Shown here: piece by piece, positions 8,899 through 17,758 of the stretch
Numbering within the stretch: the stretch's first letter is position 1
Layout of the letters: each line of letters starts with the position of its first letter
DNA from: Idiomarina sp.
GTDB taxonomy: Bacteria; Pseudomonadota; Gammaproteobacteria; Enterobacterales; Alteromonadaceae
Assembly (NCBI GenBank): GCA_022565355.1
Contig: JAIUMU010000001.1
Coordinates: 1 to 64,000 of the forward strand
Reading direction: 5' to 3'
DNA length: 64,000 nucleotides
Program-made: the position numbers and the translations under genes
The notes under the pieces: generated by a model
Database searches by the model: none
What the model saw: only the letters and a program-made list of their open reading frames with translations
What the model was told of the DNA's origin: nothing

Positions 8899-10165
8899 GT
8901 TTTGGTTGCGGTTGAATGCGCACTTTCTCGATGCGGTTATCATTTACTTCAACAATTTCAATTGGGTAACCGGCTATTTTCATACACATCGGCAGCTCTG
9001 GAATATCGCCGAACTCTTCGATTATTAAGCCATTCAGTGTTTTCGGACCATCAATCGGTAGTTTAATTTTCAGCTCGCGATTTAAATCCCGTAAGTTTAC
9101 GGTGCCTTCCACTAGATAACTGCCATCGCTTTGGCGTTCAAGGTGCTCATGGCTTTGCCCGCCAATGGTAGTGGTGAACTCACCAACAATTTCCTCAAGC
9201 AAATCTTCAAGTGTTACTAAGCCTTGGATATCACCGTACTCATCTACTACTAAGCCAATACGCTCACGATTGCGTTGGAACTTTACCAACTGCACACTCA
9301 GTGGCGTGCCTTCAGGAATAAAGTAAAGATCACGCGCGGTGCGCACTAGCGCGGCTTTTTCAGGTTCCGCATGGGTGCGAGTAAGCAAACGAAGAATATC
9401 CCGGGCGTGCAGAAAACCAATCGCATCATCAATTTCCCCACGATAGAGCAGCACTAGCGTATGCTGCATGTGGTTTAACTGCCGCGTAATGCTGTGTAGT
9501 TCATCGTTAATATCGATCGCCGCAATTTCATTACGCGGGATCATGATGTCATCTACGGTAACTTTCTCGAGGTCTAAGATACTGATCAGCATCTCTTGGT
9601 GGCGCGAGGGAATAAGCGAGCCTGCCTCATGCACTACAGTACGTAATTCTTCAGCGCTGAGGGTATCGCGCGCTGCCGCTTTCGGGTTGATGCCCATGGC
9701 GCGCATCATATTGTTGGTAATGAAGTTTACCGTTGCCACGAGAGGGTAGAAGATTTTCATGAGTGGAGAAAGAATGATTGATGTAGGGTATGCCACTCGC
9801 TCTGGATGCAGTGCCGCAATGGTTTTTGGCGTTACTTCGGCAAAGATGAGAATCACCAAGGTAAGCACTGCTGTGGCAATTGCTATGCCGTAATCACCGT
9901 ATAAGCGTAAACCGATAATGGTGGCAATTGCAGATGCTGCAATGTTAACGAGGTTGTTACCGATAAGAATAAGGCCAATCAAGCGATCTGGGCGATCGAG
10001 CATACTGCTCACCCGCGCTGCGCCTTTGTGCCCGCTTTGGGCCATATGCCTAAGTTTGTAGCGGTTTACCGACATCATGCCGGTTTCAGAACCAGAAAAA
10101 TAACCAGAAACAAGAATAAGTACGATTAATATAAAAAATAACGTACTTGTTGCTATGTCGTCCAA
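8876..10165 (-). CDS. corB: CNNM/HlyC-CorC family membrane protein CorB (YfjD)
   Basis: 429-residue inner membrane protein of the CNNM family, linked to magnesium or cobalt efflux. Domains in order are an N-terminal DUF21/CNNM membrane domain (about 1-150, including SGYFSGSETGMMSVNRY and IFAEVTPKTIAAL), a pair of CBS domains (about 205-325, with VTVDDIMIPRNEI and VVDEYGDIQGLVTLEDLLEEIVGE) and a CorC/HlyC C-terminal domain (about 345-425). The start is TTG (10163-10165), with GAGGA 7 nt upstream. It is followed in genomic order by ypjD and a divergent ffh, as in E. coli, which supports the CorB assignment over CorC. Confidence 0.9.
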   Translation of the reverse strand: MDDIATSTLFFILIVLILVSGYFSGSETGMMSVNRYKLRHMAQSGHKGAARVSSMLDRPDRLIGLILIGNNLVNIAASAIATIIGLRLYGDYGIAIATAVLTLVILIFAEVTPKTIAALHPERVAYPTSIILSPLMKIFYPLVATVNFITNNMMRAMGINPKAAARDTLSAEELRTVVHEAGSLIPSRHQEMLISILDLEKVTVDDIMIPRNEIAAIDINDELHSITRQLNHMQHTLVLLYRGEIDDAIGFLHARDILRLLTRTHAEPEKAALVRTARDLYFIPEGTPLSVQLVKFQRNRERIGLVVDEYGDIQGLVTLEDLLEEIVGEFTTTIGGQSHEHLERQSDGSYLVEGTVNLRDLNRELKIKLPIDGPKTLNGLIIEEFGDIPELPMCMKIAGYPIEIVEVNDNRIEKVRIQPQPKRKRKLLP

Positions 10166-10180
10166 AAGAGTTTCCTCGGA

Positions 10181-10972
10181 TTAGCCAATGATGATATCGC
10201 GTACAAAGCGGCTACCAAAATAGCCCATGATGAGTAACGCACTGGCAATGAGTGTGTAGTAAACCGCAATTTTCCCGCGTAAACCACGCCAATAATGAAT
10301 GATAACAATGCTACCGAAGCTTAGCCATGCTGCAAGCGAAAATATGGTTTTGTGCAGTTGGCCGCGAGCAAATAAATCATCGAGATAAATAAAGCCAACA
10401 ATGATTGCGAGCGTAAGTAACACAAAGCCGGTGGTGAGTAAGCGGAAAAAATATTGTTCCACCGACATTAATGAAGGAATACGTTCGGAAACAACTTTCG
10501 CGTTATGTGTTTTTAAGAGCCGATTCACATACAGTAGCTGTAAGCCATAGAGTGCCGCTAAGGTAAGTACACTAGAAGCTATAAGCGCTAAGCTAATATG
10601 CGTTGCAAACATTGGGCTCATAAAGAATGGCCGGCCTACCTCTGCAGGTACCACGGTAACCAACATGAGGCTGAGTGCTGCCAATGCATAAATTGCTGGG
10701 CGCAAAAGCATACTGGCGGGATGATCGCCGCGGGCAGTATTTAGTGCGCTAATTAACCACGTAATAATGGCCAGTGTGGTGAATAGATTAATTTTTACAA
10801 ATGTGGTTTCGGTAAAGATATTTGCTAACACCATAAGGTGCGTTACTAAGGCGATCACTGAAAGTAACCGAGTGCGCATACGCATTGAACCGGGCGCACC
10901 GATACGCTGGCTTAATAAAAACGCTGCGATAAGATAAGCGAAGATGCTTAATAGGGTTACAGCTGTTAGCAT
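10181..10972 (-). CDS. ypjD: CcsA/YpjD-family cytochrome c assembly-like membrane protein
   Basis: 263-residue protein with about eight hydrophobic segments, the length and pattern of the YpjD (also CorE) family related to HemX and CcsA. In E. coli the same protein lies beside corB and ffh, and mutants are linked to cobalt resistance; the biochemical role is unresolved. Here it lies 15 nt upstream of corB on the same strand, so the two are probably cotranscribed. The ATG at 10972 has AAGGA upstream. It diverges from ffh across a 146-bp gap. Confidence 0.88.
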   Translation of the reverse strand: MLTAVTLLSIFAYLIAAFLLSQRIGAPGSMRMRTRLLSVIALVTHLMVLANIFTETTFVKINLFTTLAIITWLISALNTARGDHPASMLLRPAIYALAALSLMLVTVVPAEVGRPFFMSPMFATHISLALIASSVLTLAALYGLQLLYVNRLLKTHNAKVVSERIPSLMSVEQYFFRLLTTGFVLLTLAIIVGFIYLDDLFARGQLHKTIFSLAAWLSFGSIVIIHYWRGLRGKIAVYYTLIASALLIMGYFGSRFVRDIIIG

Positions 10973-11083
10973 CGGTTCTGAATCCTTGTTGGTTCGTGGT
11001 GTTAACTTTGATTATTTTCGTTAAATTATACAAATAATTATGAAGTATAGGCTTGTGAATCGCCAAACCCAACCTCATTCCGT

Positions 11084-11089
11084 TATAAT
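11084..11089 (+). promoter_or_regulatory. Candidate -10 box of the ffh promoter
   Basis: A perfect TATAAT stands 30 nt before the ffh ATG in the 146-bp divergent gap. No good -35 is present at 16-18 bp spacing (CGCCAA is the best-placed hexamer), so this is only a tentative call. The Shine-Dalgarno AGGAAG at 11108-11113 serves ffh. Confidence 0.45.
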
Positions 11090-11118
11090 ACCCGAAACTC
11101 GGCTTACAGGAAGATAAG

Positions 11119-12483
11119 ATGTTTGAAAACCTGAGCGATCGATTATCGCAGAGCCTACGCAATATCAGCGGGCGTGGGCGGCTTACAGAAGATAATATTA
11201 AAGATACCCTGCGTGAAGTGCGGATGGCCTTGCTTGAGGCCGATGTGGCGCTGCCGGTAGTAAAAGAATTTATTAGCAAAGTAAAAGAGCGGGCATTGGG
11301 TGTTGAGGTAAATAAAAACCTGAATCCAGGCCAAGTATTCGTAAAAATTGTGCAGGCCGAGCTGGAAGCAGCGATGGGCGAAGCGAATACGCCACTTAAC
11401 TTAGCTACCCAGCCACCTGCTGTAATGATGATGGCCGGCTTACAAGGTGCTGGTAAAACGACCAGTGTGGGTAAGTTGGCGCGTTTCTTAAAAGAGAAAC
11501 ACAAGAAGAAAGTATTGGTAGTAAGTGCCGATGTGTACCGGCCAGCAGCAATAGCTCAGCTAGAGCGTTTGGCCGCTGAAGTTGAGGTGGAGTTTTTCCC
11601 ATCGAACATCGAGCAAAAGCCAGTAGCCATTGCCACTGCTGCTATCGATTACGCGCGCAAGAAATTTATTGATGTGGTGTTGGTGGATACCGCGGGTCGG
11701 TTAGCGATTGATGAAGCCATGATGGCCGAAATTAAAGCGCTACATGCCGCCATTAAGCCAATAGAAACCCTCTTTGTAGTGGATGCCATGACCGGCCAAG
11801 ATGCCGCCAATACGGCGCGCGCATTCGGTGAGGCGCTGCCACTAACTGGGGTAATCTTAACCAAAGTAGATGGTGATGCTCGCGGTGGTGCGGCGTTATC
11901 GATACGCCACATTACTGGCCAGCCCATCAAATTTTTGGGTGTTGGCGAAAAGAATGATGCGTTAGAACCATTCCATCCGGATCGTATTGCCTCGCGCATT
12001 TTAGGTATGGGCGATGTACTTTCCCTGATTGAACAGGTGGAATCGAAGGTAGATCGGGAAAAAGCCGAAAAAGTTGCCAGCAAGGTAATGAAAAGCGGCA
12101 AATTCAGCTTGGAAGACTTCCGTGATCAGCTGCAACAAATGCGCAGTATGGGCGGCATGATGGGCCTGATGGATAAATTGCCAGGTATGGGGCAAATGGC
12201 CGGGAAGATGCAAGGCCAAATGGACGATAAAGTAACCGTGCGTATGGAAGCGATTATTAATTCCATGACCCGGCAAGAACGTGAGCACCCGGATATCATT
12301 AAGGGTTCACGGAAGCGCAGAATTGCAGCCGGCTCGGGTGTGCAAGTGCAAGATGTAAATCGCATGCTGAAGCAATTTACGCAAATGCAAAAAATGATGA
12401 AAAAGATGAAAGGCGGCGGAATGGCGAAGATGATGCGCCAAATGGGTGGCAAAATGCCACCTGGAATGTTCCCTGGTCGTTAG
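11119..12483 (+). CDS. ffh: Signal recognition particle protein Ffh
   Basis: GTPase subunit of the bacterial signal recognition particle. It binds 4.5S RNA and hydrophobic signal sequences of nascent inner membrane proteins and delivers the ribosome to FtsY. The 454-residue protein has an N-terminal four-helix domain, a G domain with P-loop GLQGAGKTT (107-115), DTAGR near 191 and the TKVDGDARGG block near 248. The methionine-rich M domain fills the last 130 residues, including the RMKKF-type region MLKQFTQMQKMMKKMKGG and a Met/Gly-rich end. The length equals E. coli Ffh within a residue or two. Confidence 0.98.
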   Translation: MFENLSDRLSQSLRNISGRGRLTEDNIKDTLREVRMALLEADVALPVVKEFISKVKERALGVEVNKNLNPGQVFVKIVQAELEAAMGEANTPLNLATQPPAVMMMAGLQGAGKTTSVGKLARFLKEKHKKKVLVVSADVYRPAAIAQLERLAAEVEVEFFPSNIEQKPVAIATAAIDYARKKFIDVVLVDTAGRLAIDEAMMAEIKALHAAIKPIETLFVVDAMTGQDAANTARAFGEALPLTGVILTKVDGDARGGAALSIRHITGQPIKFLGVGEKNDALEPFHPDRIASRILGMGDVLSLIEQVESKVDREKAEKVASKVMKSGKFSLEDFRDQLQQMRSMGGMMGLMDKLPGMGQMAGKMQGQMDDKVTVRMEAIINSMTRQEREHPDIIKGSRKRRIAAGSGVQVQDVNRMLKQFTQMQKMMKKMKGGGMAKMMRQMGGKMPPGMFPGR

Positions 12484-12543
12484 CAAAAGCGATGTTAAGA
12501 GTGAAAATACACAGTATTACTTACCCTTAGCAGCCAGTTTTAC

Positions 12544-12571
12544 TTGCGTTTGCGCTGGAAATCCGTAGAAT
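12544..12571 (+). promoter_or_regulatory. Candidate rpsP operon promoter
   Basis: TTGCGT at 12544-12549 and TAGAAT at 12566-12571, 16 bp apart. The -10 matches 5 of 6 consensus bases; the -35 is weak. Predicted transcription would start near 12578, exactly where a strong hairpin begins, so the S16 operon mRNA would carry a 5'-terminal stem-loop. Confidence 0.4.
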
Positions 12572-12577
12572 ATTGCA

Positions 12578-12610
12578 GCCTCCCTAGCCTCGTGTTAGGG
12601 AGGCTTCTTT
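12578..12610 (+). terminator. Hairpin with U-rich tail between ffh and rpsP
   Basis: GCCTCCCTA at 12578-12586 pairs with TTAGGGAGGC at 12595-12604, closing a loop of about 8 nt, and is followed by TTCTTT. It is well placed as the ffh terminator. If the rpsP promoter just upstream is real, the same element would sit at the 5' end of the S16 operon transcript and could act as a leader attenuator or stabiliser. Confidence 0.7.
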
Positions 12611-12647
12611 AACATTTGAAAACATTGACAAAGATAGGATAACGGTA

Positions 12648-12896
12648 ATGGTAACCATTCGATTACAACGGGGTGGCGCTAAAAAGCGTCCATTCTACCA
12701 AATGGTAGTTACCGACAGCCGAAACGCTCGTGATGGGCGTTTCATTGAAAATGTCGGTTTCTTTAACCCGGTAGCTCGTGGCCAGGAAGAAAAAATACGT
12801 GTAGACCTAAACCGTGTTGAACACTGGGTAGGTCAAGGCGCGCAACTTTCTGATCGCGTAGCTAAGTTGATCAAAGACGCGCGTAAAGCGGCTTAA
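12648..12896 (+). CDS. rpsP: 30S ribosomal protein S16
   Basis: 82-residue S16, needed for assembly of the 30S 5' domain. The N-terminus [25 protein letters not shown] and the block [14 protein letters not shown] are diagnostic. First gene of the conserved rpsP-rimM-trmD-rplS operon; rimM starts 21 nt after its stop. Confidence 0.99.
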   Translation: MVTIRLQRGGAKKRPFYQMVVTDSRNARDGRFIENVGFFNPVARGQEEKIRVDLNRVEHWVGQGAQLSDRVAKLIKDARKAA

Positions 12897-12917
12897 TCAG
12901 CAAACGGATATACGAAT

Positions 12918-13478
12918 ATGAGTGATACTCAAGCTATGCAAAAAGAACAAACTCAAGCTAATGAAAATGTAGTAATCGGCACCATTGGTGCAGTTTACGG
13001 CATCAAAGGCTGGGTGCGGATTAATGCATACACCGAGAATCAAGAAGGCATATTCGATTACAGCCCGTGGCTGATTGGTCACAATGGGCAGTGGCGCGAG
13101 ATCGAAGTTAGCCAATGGCGTTGGCATAACAAAGATCTGGTAGCACGATTGGCGGATATTCAAGATCGGGAAGTTGCTCAGCAGCTAACTGGCCTCGAAA
13201 TCGCCGTTCCGGCAGAACAATTGCCGGAGCTTGCAGACGATGAATTTTATTGGCGTGATCTTGTAGGGCTACGTGTTGTAAATAAAGAAAATTACGACAT
13301 GGGCACTGTAAATCATCTGTTACCAACAGTTGCAAATGATGTACTGGTGGTAACCGCAAATAGTAACGATGGGTTCGGTAAACGCGAACGCCTGATTCCG
13401 TTCATACAATCACAATATATTGTGAGCGTTGATAAAGAAGCAGGCCGGATAACGGTAGATTGGCCAGCTGATTTCTAA
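12918..13478 (+). CDS. rimM: 16S rRNA maturation factor RimM
   Basis: Binds S19 and helps mature the 30S head. The 186-residue protein has an N-terminal RimM domain with [18 protein letters not shown] and a C-terminal PRC-barrel starting near [13 protein letters not shown]. The first 18 or so residues ([16 protein letters not shown]) are a charged extension; a start at the internal ATG (codon 6) is possible. Its TAA overlaps the trmD ATG by one base, so the two are translationally coupled. Confidence 0.97.
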   Translation: MSDTQAMQKEQTQANENVVIGTIGAVYGIKGWVRINAYTENQEGIFDYSPWLIGHNGQWREIEVSQWRWHNKDLVARLADIQDREVAQQLTGLEIAVPAEQLPELADDEFYWRDLVGLRVVNKENYDMGTVNHLLPTVANDVLVVTANSNDGFGKRERLIPFIQSQYIVSVDKEAGRITVDWPADF

Positions 13479-14248
13479 TGGCTGAACAGTTGCACGTAGG
13501 GGTAGTAACCCTGTTTCCGGAAATGTTCAGTGCGATTACTGAATTTGGCGTAACTCGCCGCGCAGTTCAAGATGGGGTGTTAACCCTGAATACTTGGAAT
13601 CCGCGGGATTACGCTACCGACCGTCATCGTACCGTGGATGATCGCCCTTATGGTGGTGGCCCCGGGATGTTAATGATGGTTGCCCCGCTGCGCGCCGCAA
13701 TACGCGATGCAAAAGCAGGGGTAGAGGAAAAAGCAGGCGTAGTTCCGAAAGTGATTTATCTATCGCCGCAAGGCCGAAAGTTAGATCAGCAAGGCGTTCG
13801 CACGCTTTCTCAGCATTCAGCATACGTGTTGGTTGCTGGGCGTTACGAAGGCATAGATGAGCGTGTAATTGAAACCGATATTGATGAAGAGTGGTCGATT
13901 GGGGACTTTGTTCTCAGCGGCGGAGAGCTCCCAGCAATGGTATTGATTGATACGCTAGCGCGTGAAGTGCCTGGTGTTTTAGGACATAAAGATTCCGCTG
14001 GAGAAGATTCTTTTGCAGATGGATTATTGGATTGTCCGCATTACACTCGGCCAGAAGTTCTCGACGGCAAGCAGGTACCGTCTGTGTTACTTAGCGGTAA
14101 CCACGCAGAAATTAGGCGGTGGCGGTTGCAACAGGCGCTTGGGCGCACGTGGCAGCGGCGACCAGAATTACTTAATAACCTAGCTCTGACTGACGAGCAG
14201 CAACAATTGTTAAATGCCTATATCGATAGTATCGAGAACAGCAAATAA
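13478..14248 (+). CDS. trmD: tRNA (guanine-N1)-methyltransferase TrmD
   Basis: Methylates G37 of tRNAs with a G at position 36, preventing +1 frameshifting. The 256-residue SPOUT enzyme shows [11 protein letters not shown], the knot region [12 protein letters not shown] and [15 protein letters not shown]; the length equals E. coli TrmD. Its start codon overlaps the rimM stop (TAATG). The rplS gene follows after 36 nt. Confidence 0.99.
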   Translation: MAEQLHVGVVTLFPEMFSAITEFGVTRRAVQDGVLTLNTWNPRDYATDRHRTVDDRPYGGGPGMLMMVAPLRAAIRDAKAGVEEKAGVVPKVIYLSPQGRKLDQQGVRTLSQHSAYVLVAGRYEGIDERVIETDIDEEWSIGDFVLSGGELPAMVLIDTLAREVPGVLGHKDSAGEDSFADGLLDCPHYTRPEVLDGKQVPSVLLSGNHAEIRRWRLQQALGRTWQRRPELLNNLALTDEQQQLLNAYIDSIENSK

Positions 14249-14284
14249 CATTGTTCGGGTAGTATATTCTAGGTGGAGAAAATC

Positions 14285-14644
14285 ATGGCAAAAGTAAGCA
14301 AAAATATCATTAAGGTGCTCGAAGACGAGCAGCTTAAGCAAGACATCCCGGCGTTCGCTCCGGGTGACACTGTTACCGTCAATGTTAAAGTTAAAGAAGG
14401 TGAGCGTGAGCGTGTACAGGCCTTTGAAGGCGTTGTAATTCGTAAGCGTAACCGTGGCTTGCACAGTGCATTTACTGTTCGTAAAATCTCGAACGGTGAA
14501 GGCGTTGAGCGTACGTTCCAAACGCACAGCCCATTAATTGCGAGCGTTGCTGTTAAACGTCGCGGTGCTGTACGTCGTGCGAAACTTTACTACCTACGCG
14601 AGCGTAGCGGTAAATCTGCACGTATCAAAGAAAAGCTTGGCTAA
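14285..14644 (+). CDS. rplS: 50S ribosomal protein L19
   Basis: 119-residue L19 at the 30S-50S interface. Diagnostic blocks are [37 protein letters not shown] and [20 protein letters not shown] longer frame with a GTG at 14273 exists, but the sequence GGTGGAG there is the ribosome site of the ATG at 14285, so the shorter start is used. Last gene of the S16 operon, followed by a strong terminator. Confidence 0.98.
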   Translation: MAKVSKNIIKVLEDEQLKQDIPAFAPGDTVTVNVKVKEGERERVQAFEGVVIRKRNRGLHSAFTVRKISNGEGVERTFQTHSPLIASVAVKRRGAVRRAKLYYLRERSGKSARIKEKLG

Positions 14645-14660
14645 GCATCTTTGCAAGCTT

Positions 14661-14687
14661 AAAAAAGGTCCTTCGGGACCTTTTTTT
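14661..14687 (+). terminator. Intrinsic terminator of the rpsP-rplS operon
   Basis: AAAAAAGGTCC-TTCG-GGACCTTTTTTT: a stem closed by a UUCG-type tetraloop and followed by seven T. The flanking A and T tracts make it able to work on both strands. Confidence 0.95.
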
Positions 14688-14767
14688 ATGCCCGCTCGCT
14701 AGCGGAAGTAGCTGGATATTGCGTAAGCTGCGCGGTAGTATCGAGGCAGTTGTAGAGGAGAGGCGTT

Positions 14768-15889
14768 GTGGATAAACGGTTACAGCAGTTGCGCGAAGAA
14801 ATTGATGCGGCAGATTCCGAGTTGGTGGATTTGTTAGCGCGGCGAATGGATATTTCGCGGCGGATAGGTGAGGTGAAGCAAGAACTGGGGCAGCCGCTGT
14901 ATGTGCCCGAGCGCGAGGCGGCGTTAATTGCTGCGCGACGCAGTGAGGCTGAGCAGCGCGGGCTTACCGGCGATCTAATTGAAGATGTGCTGCGCCGTAC
15001 TATGCGAGAATCGTATCAACGCCAGAAGCATCAAGGTTTTCGCCGCACGGGCGATAGTGAGCGGCCAATTGTAGTTGTGGGTGGTAAAGGGCAGCTGGGT
15101 TCGTTATTTGTGCGCTGGTTTGAGCTTTCTGGCTATACGGTAGCCGTAATCGATGTTGATAACCTTGATGCGCTTGCGAAATCGGTAGAAAACGCTGCTC
15201 TAGTATTAGTTTCGGTGCCGATTGAACACACGGCAACGGTGATTAGCGAGTTGCCTGAGTTACCGGATGATTGCGTGCTAGCTGATTTAACCTCAGTGAA
15301 GCAAGCTCCGTTGGGGGCGATGTTGGCGAATCATTCAGGAGCCGTTTTGGGCTTACACCCGATGTTTGGGCCAAACATTCCAACCTTTGCAAAACAAACG
15401 ATTTTGGTAACGCCGGGCCGCGATGCGGTAGCGGCGCAATGGCTGTTGCGGCAGTTTGAAATTTGGGGTGCGCGGTTACATGAGTTGCCGGCGGAGCGCC
15501 ATGATCAGGCGATGTCGGTAATTCAAGTAATGCGCCATTTATCCACCTTTGTGTATGGCTATCATTTGGCGCATGAAGATATAGACCTCGATGAGTTGTT
15601 GAGCCTGAGCTCGCCTATTTATCGGCTGGAGCTAATGATGGTAGGGCGGTTGTTTGCTCAGGATCCGGGCTTGTATGCAGATATCATTCTCTCGGATCAT
15701 GATCAGCATCGAATGATTCGTCGCTATATTCAGCGGTTTACTAACTTGCTTGATGTATTGGAGCAAGAAGGGCGCGAGGGCTTTATTCGTGAATTTAACG
15801 CGGTAGCGCGCTGGTTTGGGCCGCATGCGGGGCAGTTTTTGCAAGAATCGGTAGGGCTGTTACAGCATGCGGATGATGTGAAGCGTTAA
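14768..15889 (+). CDS. tyrA: Bifunctional chorismate mutase / prephenate dehydrogenase TyrA
   Basis: Converts chorismate to prephenate and then to 4-hydroxyphenylpyruvate in tyrosine synthesis. The 373-residue protein has an AroQ chorismate mutase domain at about 1-90 (LREEIDAADSELVDLLARRM) fused to an NAD-dependent dehydrogenase from about 98. The nucleotide loop is VVGGKGQLGSLF near 107 and LGLHPMFGP lies near 195. The length equals E. coli TyrA. The start is GTG, with GAGGAGAGG just upstream. Its TAA shares bases with the stop of the convergent receiver gene (TTAA, 15886-15889). No pheA or aroF lies next to it here. Confidence 0.97.
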   Translation: MDKRLQQLREEIDAADSELVDLLARRMDISRRIGEVKQELGQPLYVPEREAALIAARRSEAEQRGLTGDLIEDVLRRTMRESYQRQKHQGFRRTGDSERPIVVVGGKGQLGSLFVRWFELSGYTVAVIDVDNLDALAKSVENAALVLVSVPIEHTATVISELPELPDDCVLADLTSVKQAPLGAMLANHSGAVLGLHPMFGPNIPTFAKQTILVTPGRDAVAAQWLLRQFEIWGARLHELPAERHDQAMSVIQVMRHLSTFVYGYHLAHEDIDLDELLSLSSPIYRLELMMVGRLFAQDPGLYADIILSDHDQHRMIRRYIQRFTNLLDVLEQEGREGFIREFNAVARWFGPHAGQFLQESVGLLQHADDVKR

Positions 15890-16251
15890 AGTAGCCCATG
15901 TTGCTGTAATAATTGCTGTAACGCATCTGGCGCCACTGGTTTATGTAAGGTTTGATTCATACCTGCGGCTCGGCACTGATCGAGATGGTTCGAGCTTTGG
16001 TGGCCGGTAAGGGCAATGATGGGCGTATCGGTGAACTCGTCCATTTCCCTAAGCTTTGCGCACACTTCAGCACCGGTTAAATCGTCCATTTCATAATCGA
16101 GAATGAGCAATTTAGGTTGTTCTTCGGTAGCCAGCGCGATGGCTTCGGTACCATTAGTGGCGGTAACAATCCGTAACGGAAATTGCGCGAGCATTGCTTT
16201 CAATACTTCTAGGCTAATGAAATCATCATCAGCGATTAATATGGTATGCAT
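15886..16251 (-). CDS. Single-domain response regulator (CheY-like)
   Basis: A stand-alone receiver of about 121 residues with the acidic triad in ILIADDDF, a phosphoacceptor Asp in LLILDYEMDDLTG and a C-terminal KP (LHKPVAPD). No output domain is present, so it probably acts by protein contact or in a phosphorelay; it could serve the orphan hybrid kinase, but nothing in the sequence proves this. ATG at 16251 was chosen over an in-frame TTG six bases upstream; neither has a strong ribosome site. Convergent with tyrA, sharing a TTAA stop. Confidence 0.85.
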   Translation of the reverse strand: MHTILIADDDFISLEVLKAMLAQFPLRIVTATNGTEAIALATEEQPKLLILDYEMDDLTGAEVCAKLREMDEFTDTPIIALTGHQSSNHLDQCRAAGMNQTLHKPVAPDALQQLLQQHGLL

Positions 16252-16338
16252 AAACAAATCTTTGGTTAAAAGCTTAGTGCGCAGGTTGCCACGAGCGCTT
16301 GCCCGATGTCAATGAGTGGCAATTTATGTGCTGCTTGA

Positions 16339-17004
16339 TTAACCGAGCCACCAATATATCCAAACTAAATTAACGGCTAAAATGAGAAAACCAAAACCGC
16401 CATGGATTTGTTTGGGGATGCTACTCGCTTCATTGGAAACCTGTTTCTTACCTGTAATCATGGGCCCTACGAGGTTCTTCCGCATCAGGGCATATACCAG
16501 AATTGCCACGATGTGCAGGGCGATTACGATCAGTAAGTAATCAAAGGCTTGTTTGTGATAAGAGGTGAGCGCCCGCACAGTAGTATCGCTTACGGTACTC
16601 GCTAATGGGCCGCGAAAGTAGATAGCATCATCGGTGAACAGGCCGGTAATGGCTTGGGCGAGCAGCAGCCCTAACATTACTAACACAACAATAGCGCCGC
16701 CGGGGTTGTGGGTTAGATGCTCTTTTTGGAATGGGTTGCGCAGATACATGAGAATAGCTTTGGGGCCACGTACGAAACTGCTGAAGCGGCCAGGTTGGCT
16801 GCCGATTATGCCCCAAATAATGCGCGTAAGTACGAGTGCTAATACGAATAAACCAAGCTTGTGATGCACATCGATGAACTCGATAAAAACTCCGAATACT
16901 TCAATGTAATCAAGGTTTCCGCCGGTGAACCAAAGGCCAATCAGCGCAAGCACTAATAGCCAATGAAACCCTCGAATAAAGCCATCCCACAACTTAATGA
17001 CCAT
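16339..17004 (-). CDS. Cytochrome b561-type membrane protein (b/b6 domain)
   Basis: 221-residue protein of the prokaryotic cytochrome b561 / Ni-Fe hydrogenase b-subunit family. It begins VIKLWDGFIRGFHWLLV, with the first heme-ligand His in the opening segment, then DVHHKLGLFV and a later YHKQAFDYLLIVIALHIVAI, each carrying His residues in membrane helices. About five membrane segments are seen. GGGAG lies 7 nt before the ATG. It is 42 nt downstream of a cytochrome c' gene on the same strand, a pairing seen in many proteobacteria, and probably passes electrons between quinol and the periplasmic c-type heme protein. Confidence 0.88.
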   Translation of the reverse strand: MVIKLWDGFIRGFHWLLVLALIGLWFTGGNLDYIEVFGVFIEFIDVHHKLGLFVLALVLTRIIWGIIGSQPGRFSSFVRGPKAILMYLRNPFQKEHLTHNPGGAIVVLVMLGLLLAQAITGLFTDDAIYFRGPLASTVSDTTVRALTSYHKQAFDYLLIVIALHIVAILVYALMRKNLVGPMITGKKQVSNEASSIPKQIHGGFGFLILAVNLVWIYWWLG

Positions 17005-17046
17005 ATTAGCACTCCCTGTTTTACTTACTTATTTCTCTATGTTGTA

Positions 17047-17526
17047 TTAATCGGCGCGATAGCCTTCGTGGCATTGCTGGCAGGTACGGGCGGTTGCCAT
17101 AAAGCGCGGCCGAATCGTGCGCATGTTTTCGCTTTCAGCTGCAGTAGCTAATTCGTATGCGGCACTTTTAAAGGCTTCAGCTTTCTCACTAAAATCATCC
17201 CAGTTTTCCCAAATAGCCGGCAAGGCATCACTGTTCTCAGTAACGTTATATCCGGCGCCTGAAAATGCGTCAAAAGGAATGTGGCTTAGGTGTTTAAGGG
17301 CGTTTGCACGCTCTTGAAACGCCTCTGCATCATATTCGATTTCGCCACGTACCATGCCAGACATGTGCGCGAAGTTAGCACGAACAAGGGAAAGAGCGCT
17401 TTGCCGATATTTAACTGCATCTTCGGCGTTGGTAAATGGATCGGCTTGCGCTGGTGCACTGAACTGCAATGCGCTTAGTGCCACACCAAAAGCAAGGGTG
17501 AACGTAGCGATGTTTTTTATTTTCAT
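17047..17526 (-). CDS. Periplasmic cytochrome c'
   Basis: 159-residue exported protein with a signal peptide ending near SAPAQA. The four-helix mature part carries the single heme site CQQCH (149-153) very close to the C-terminus, the hallmark of class II cytochromes c'. ATG at 17526 has AGGAG 6 nt upstream and is preferred over an in-frame TTG at 17532. Cytochrome c' family members bind NO and are linked to nitrosative-stress tolerance; that role is not tested by this sequence. First gene of a two-gene unit with cytochrome b561. Confidence 0.92.
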   Translation of the reverse strand: MKIKNIATFTLAFGVALSALQFSAPAQADPFTNAEDAVKYRQSALSLVRANFAHMSGMVRGEIEYDAEAFQERANALKHLSHIPFDAFSGAGYNVTENSDALPAIWENWDDFSEKAEAFKSAAYELATAAESENMRTIRPRFMATARTCQQCHEGYRAD

Positions 17527-17758
17527 TTTCAACTCCTAATTGCTGTTAAATAACGAACCTATACTAATATACGGAACATTTTTACGAAATAGTTAACATT
17601 TAATGAACTTTTATCTCTGCGAATGTGCGCTTCGTCTAACAGTGCATTGTTTGATCGGGCAATACAGGCTTTAATGTGTAACCACAAATGTAAAACCATA
17701 ATTAAAATTAAATGCCGAACCTGGGTTTGGTACTTTTCTCATCAACAGGGGATTTCCC

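Noticed and set aside
10788-11504. 238-residue minus-strand frame across the ypjD/ffh gap
   Set aside because: Antisense to the ffh N-terminal domain and running into ypjD; composition is not protein-like and both real genes are certain.
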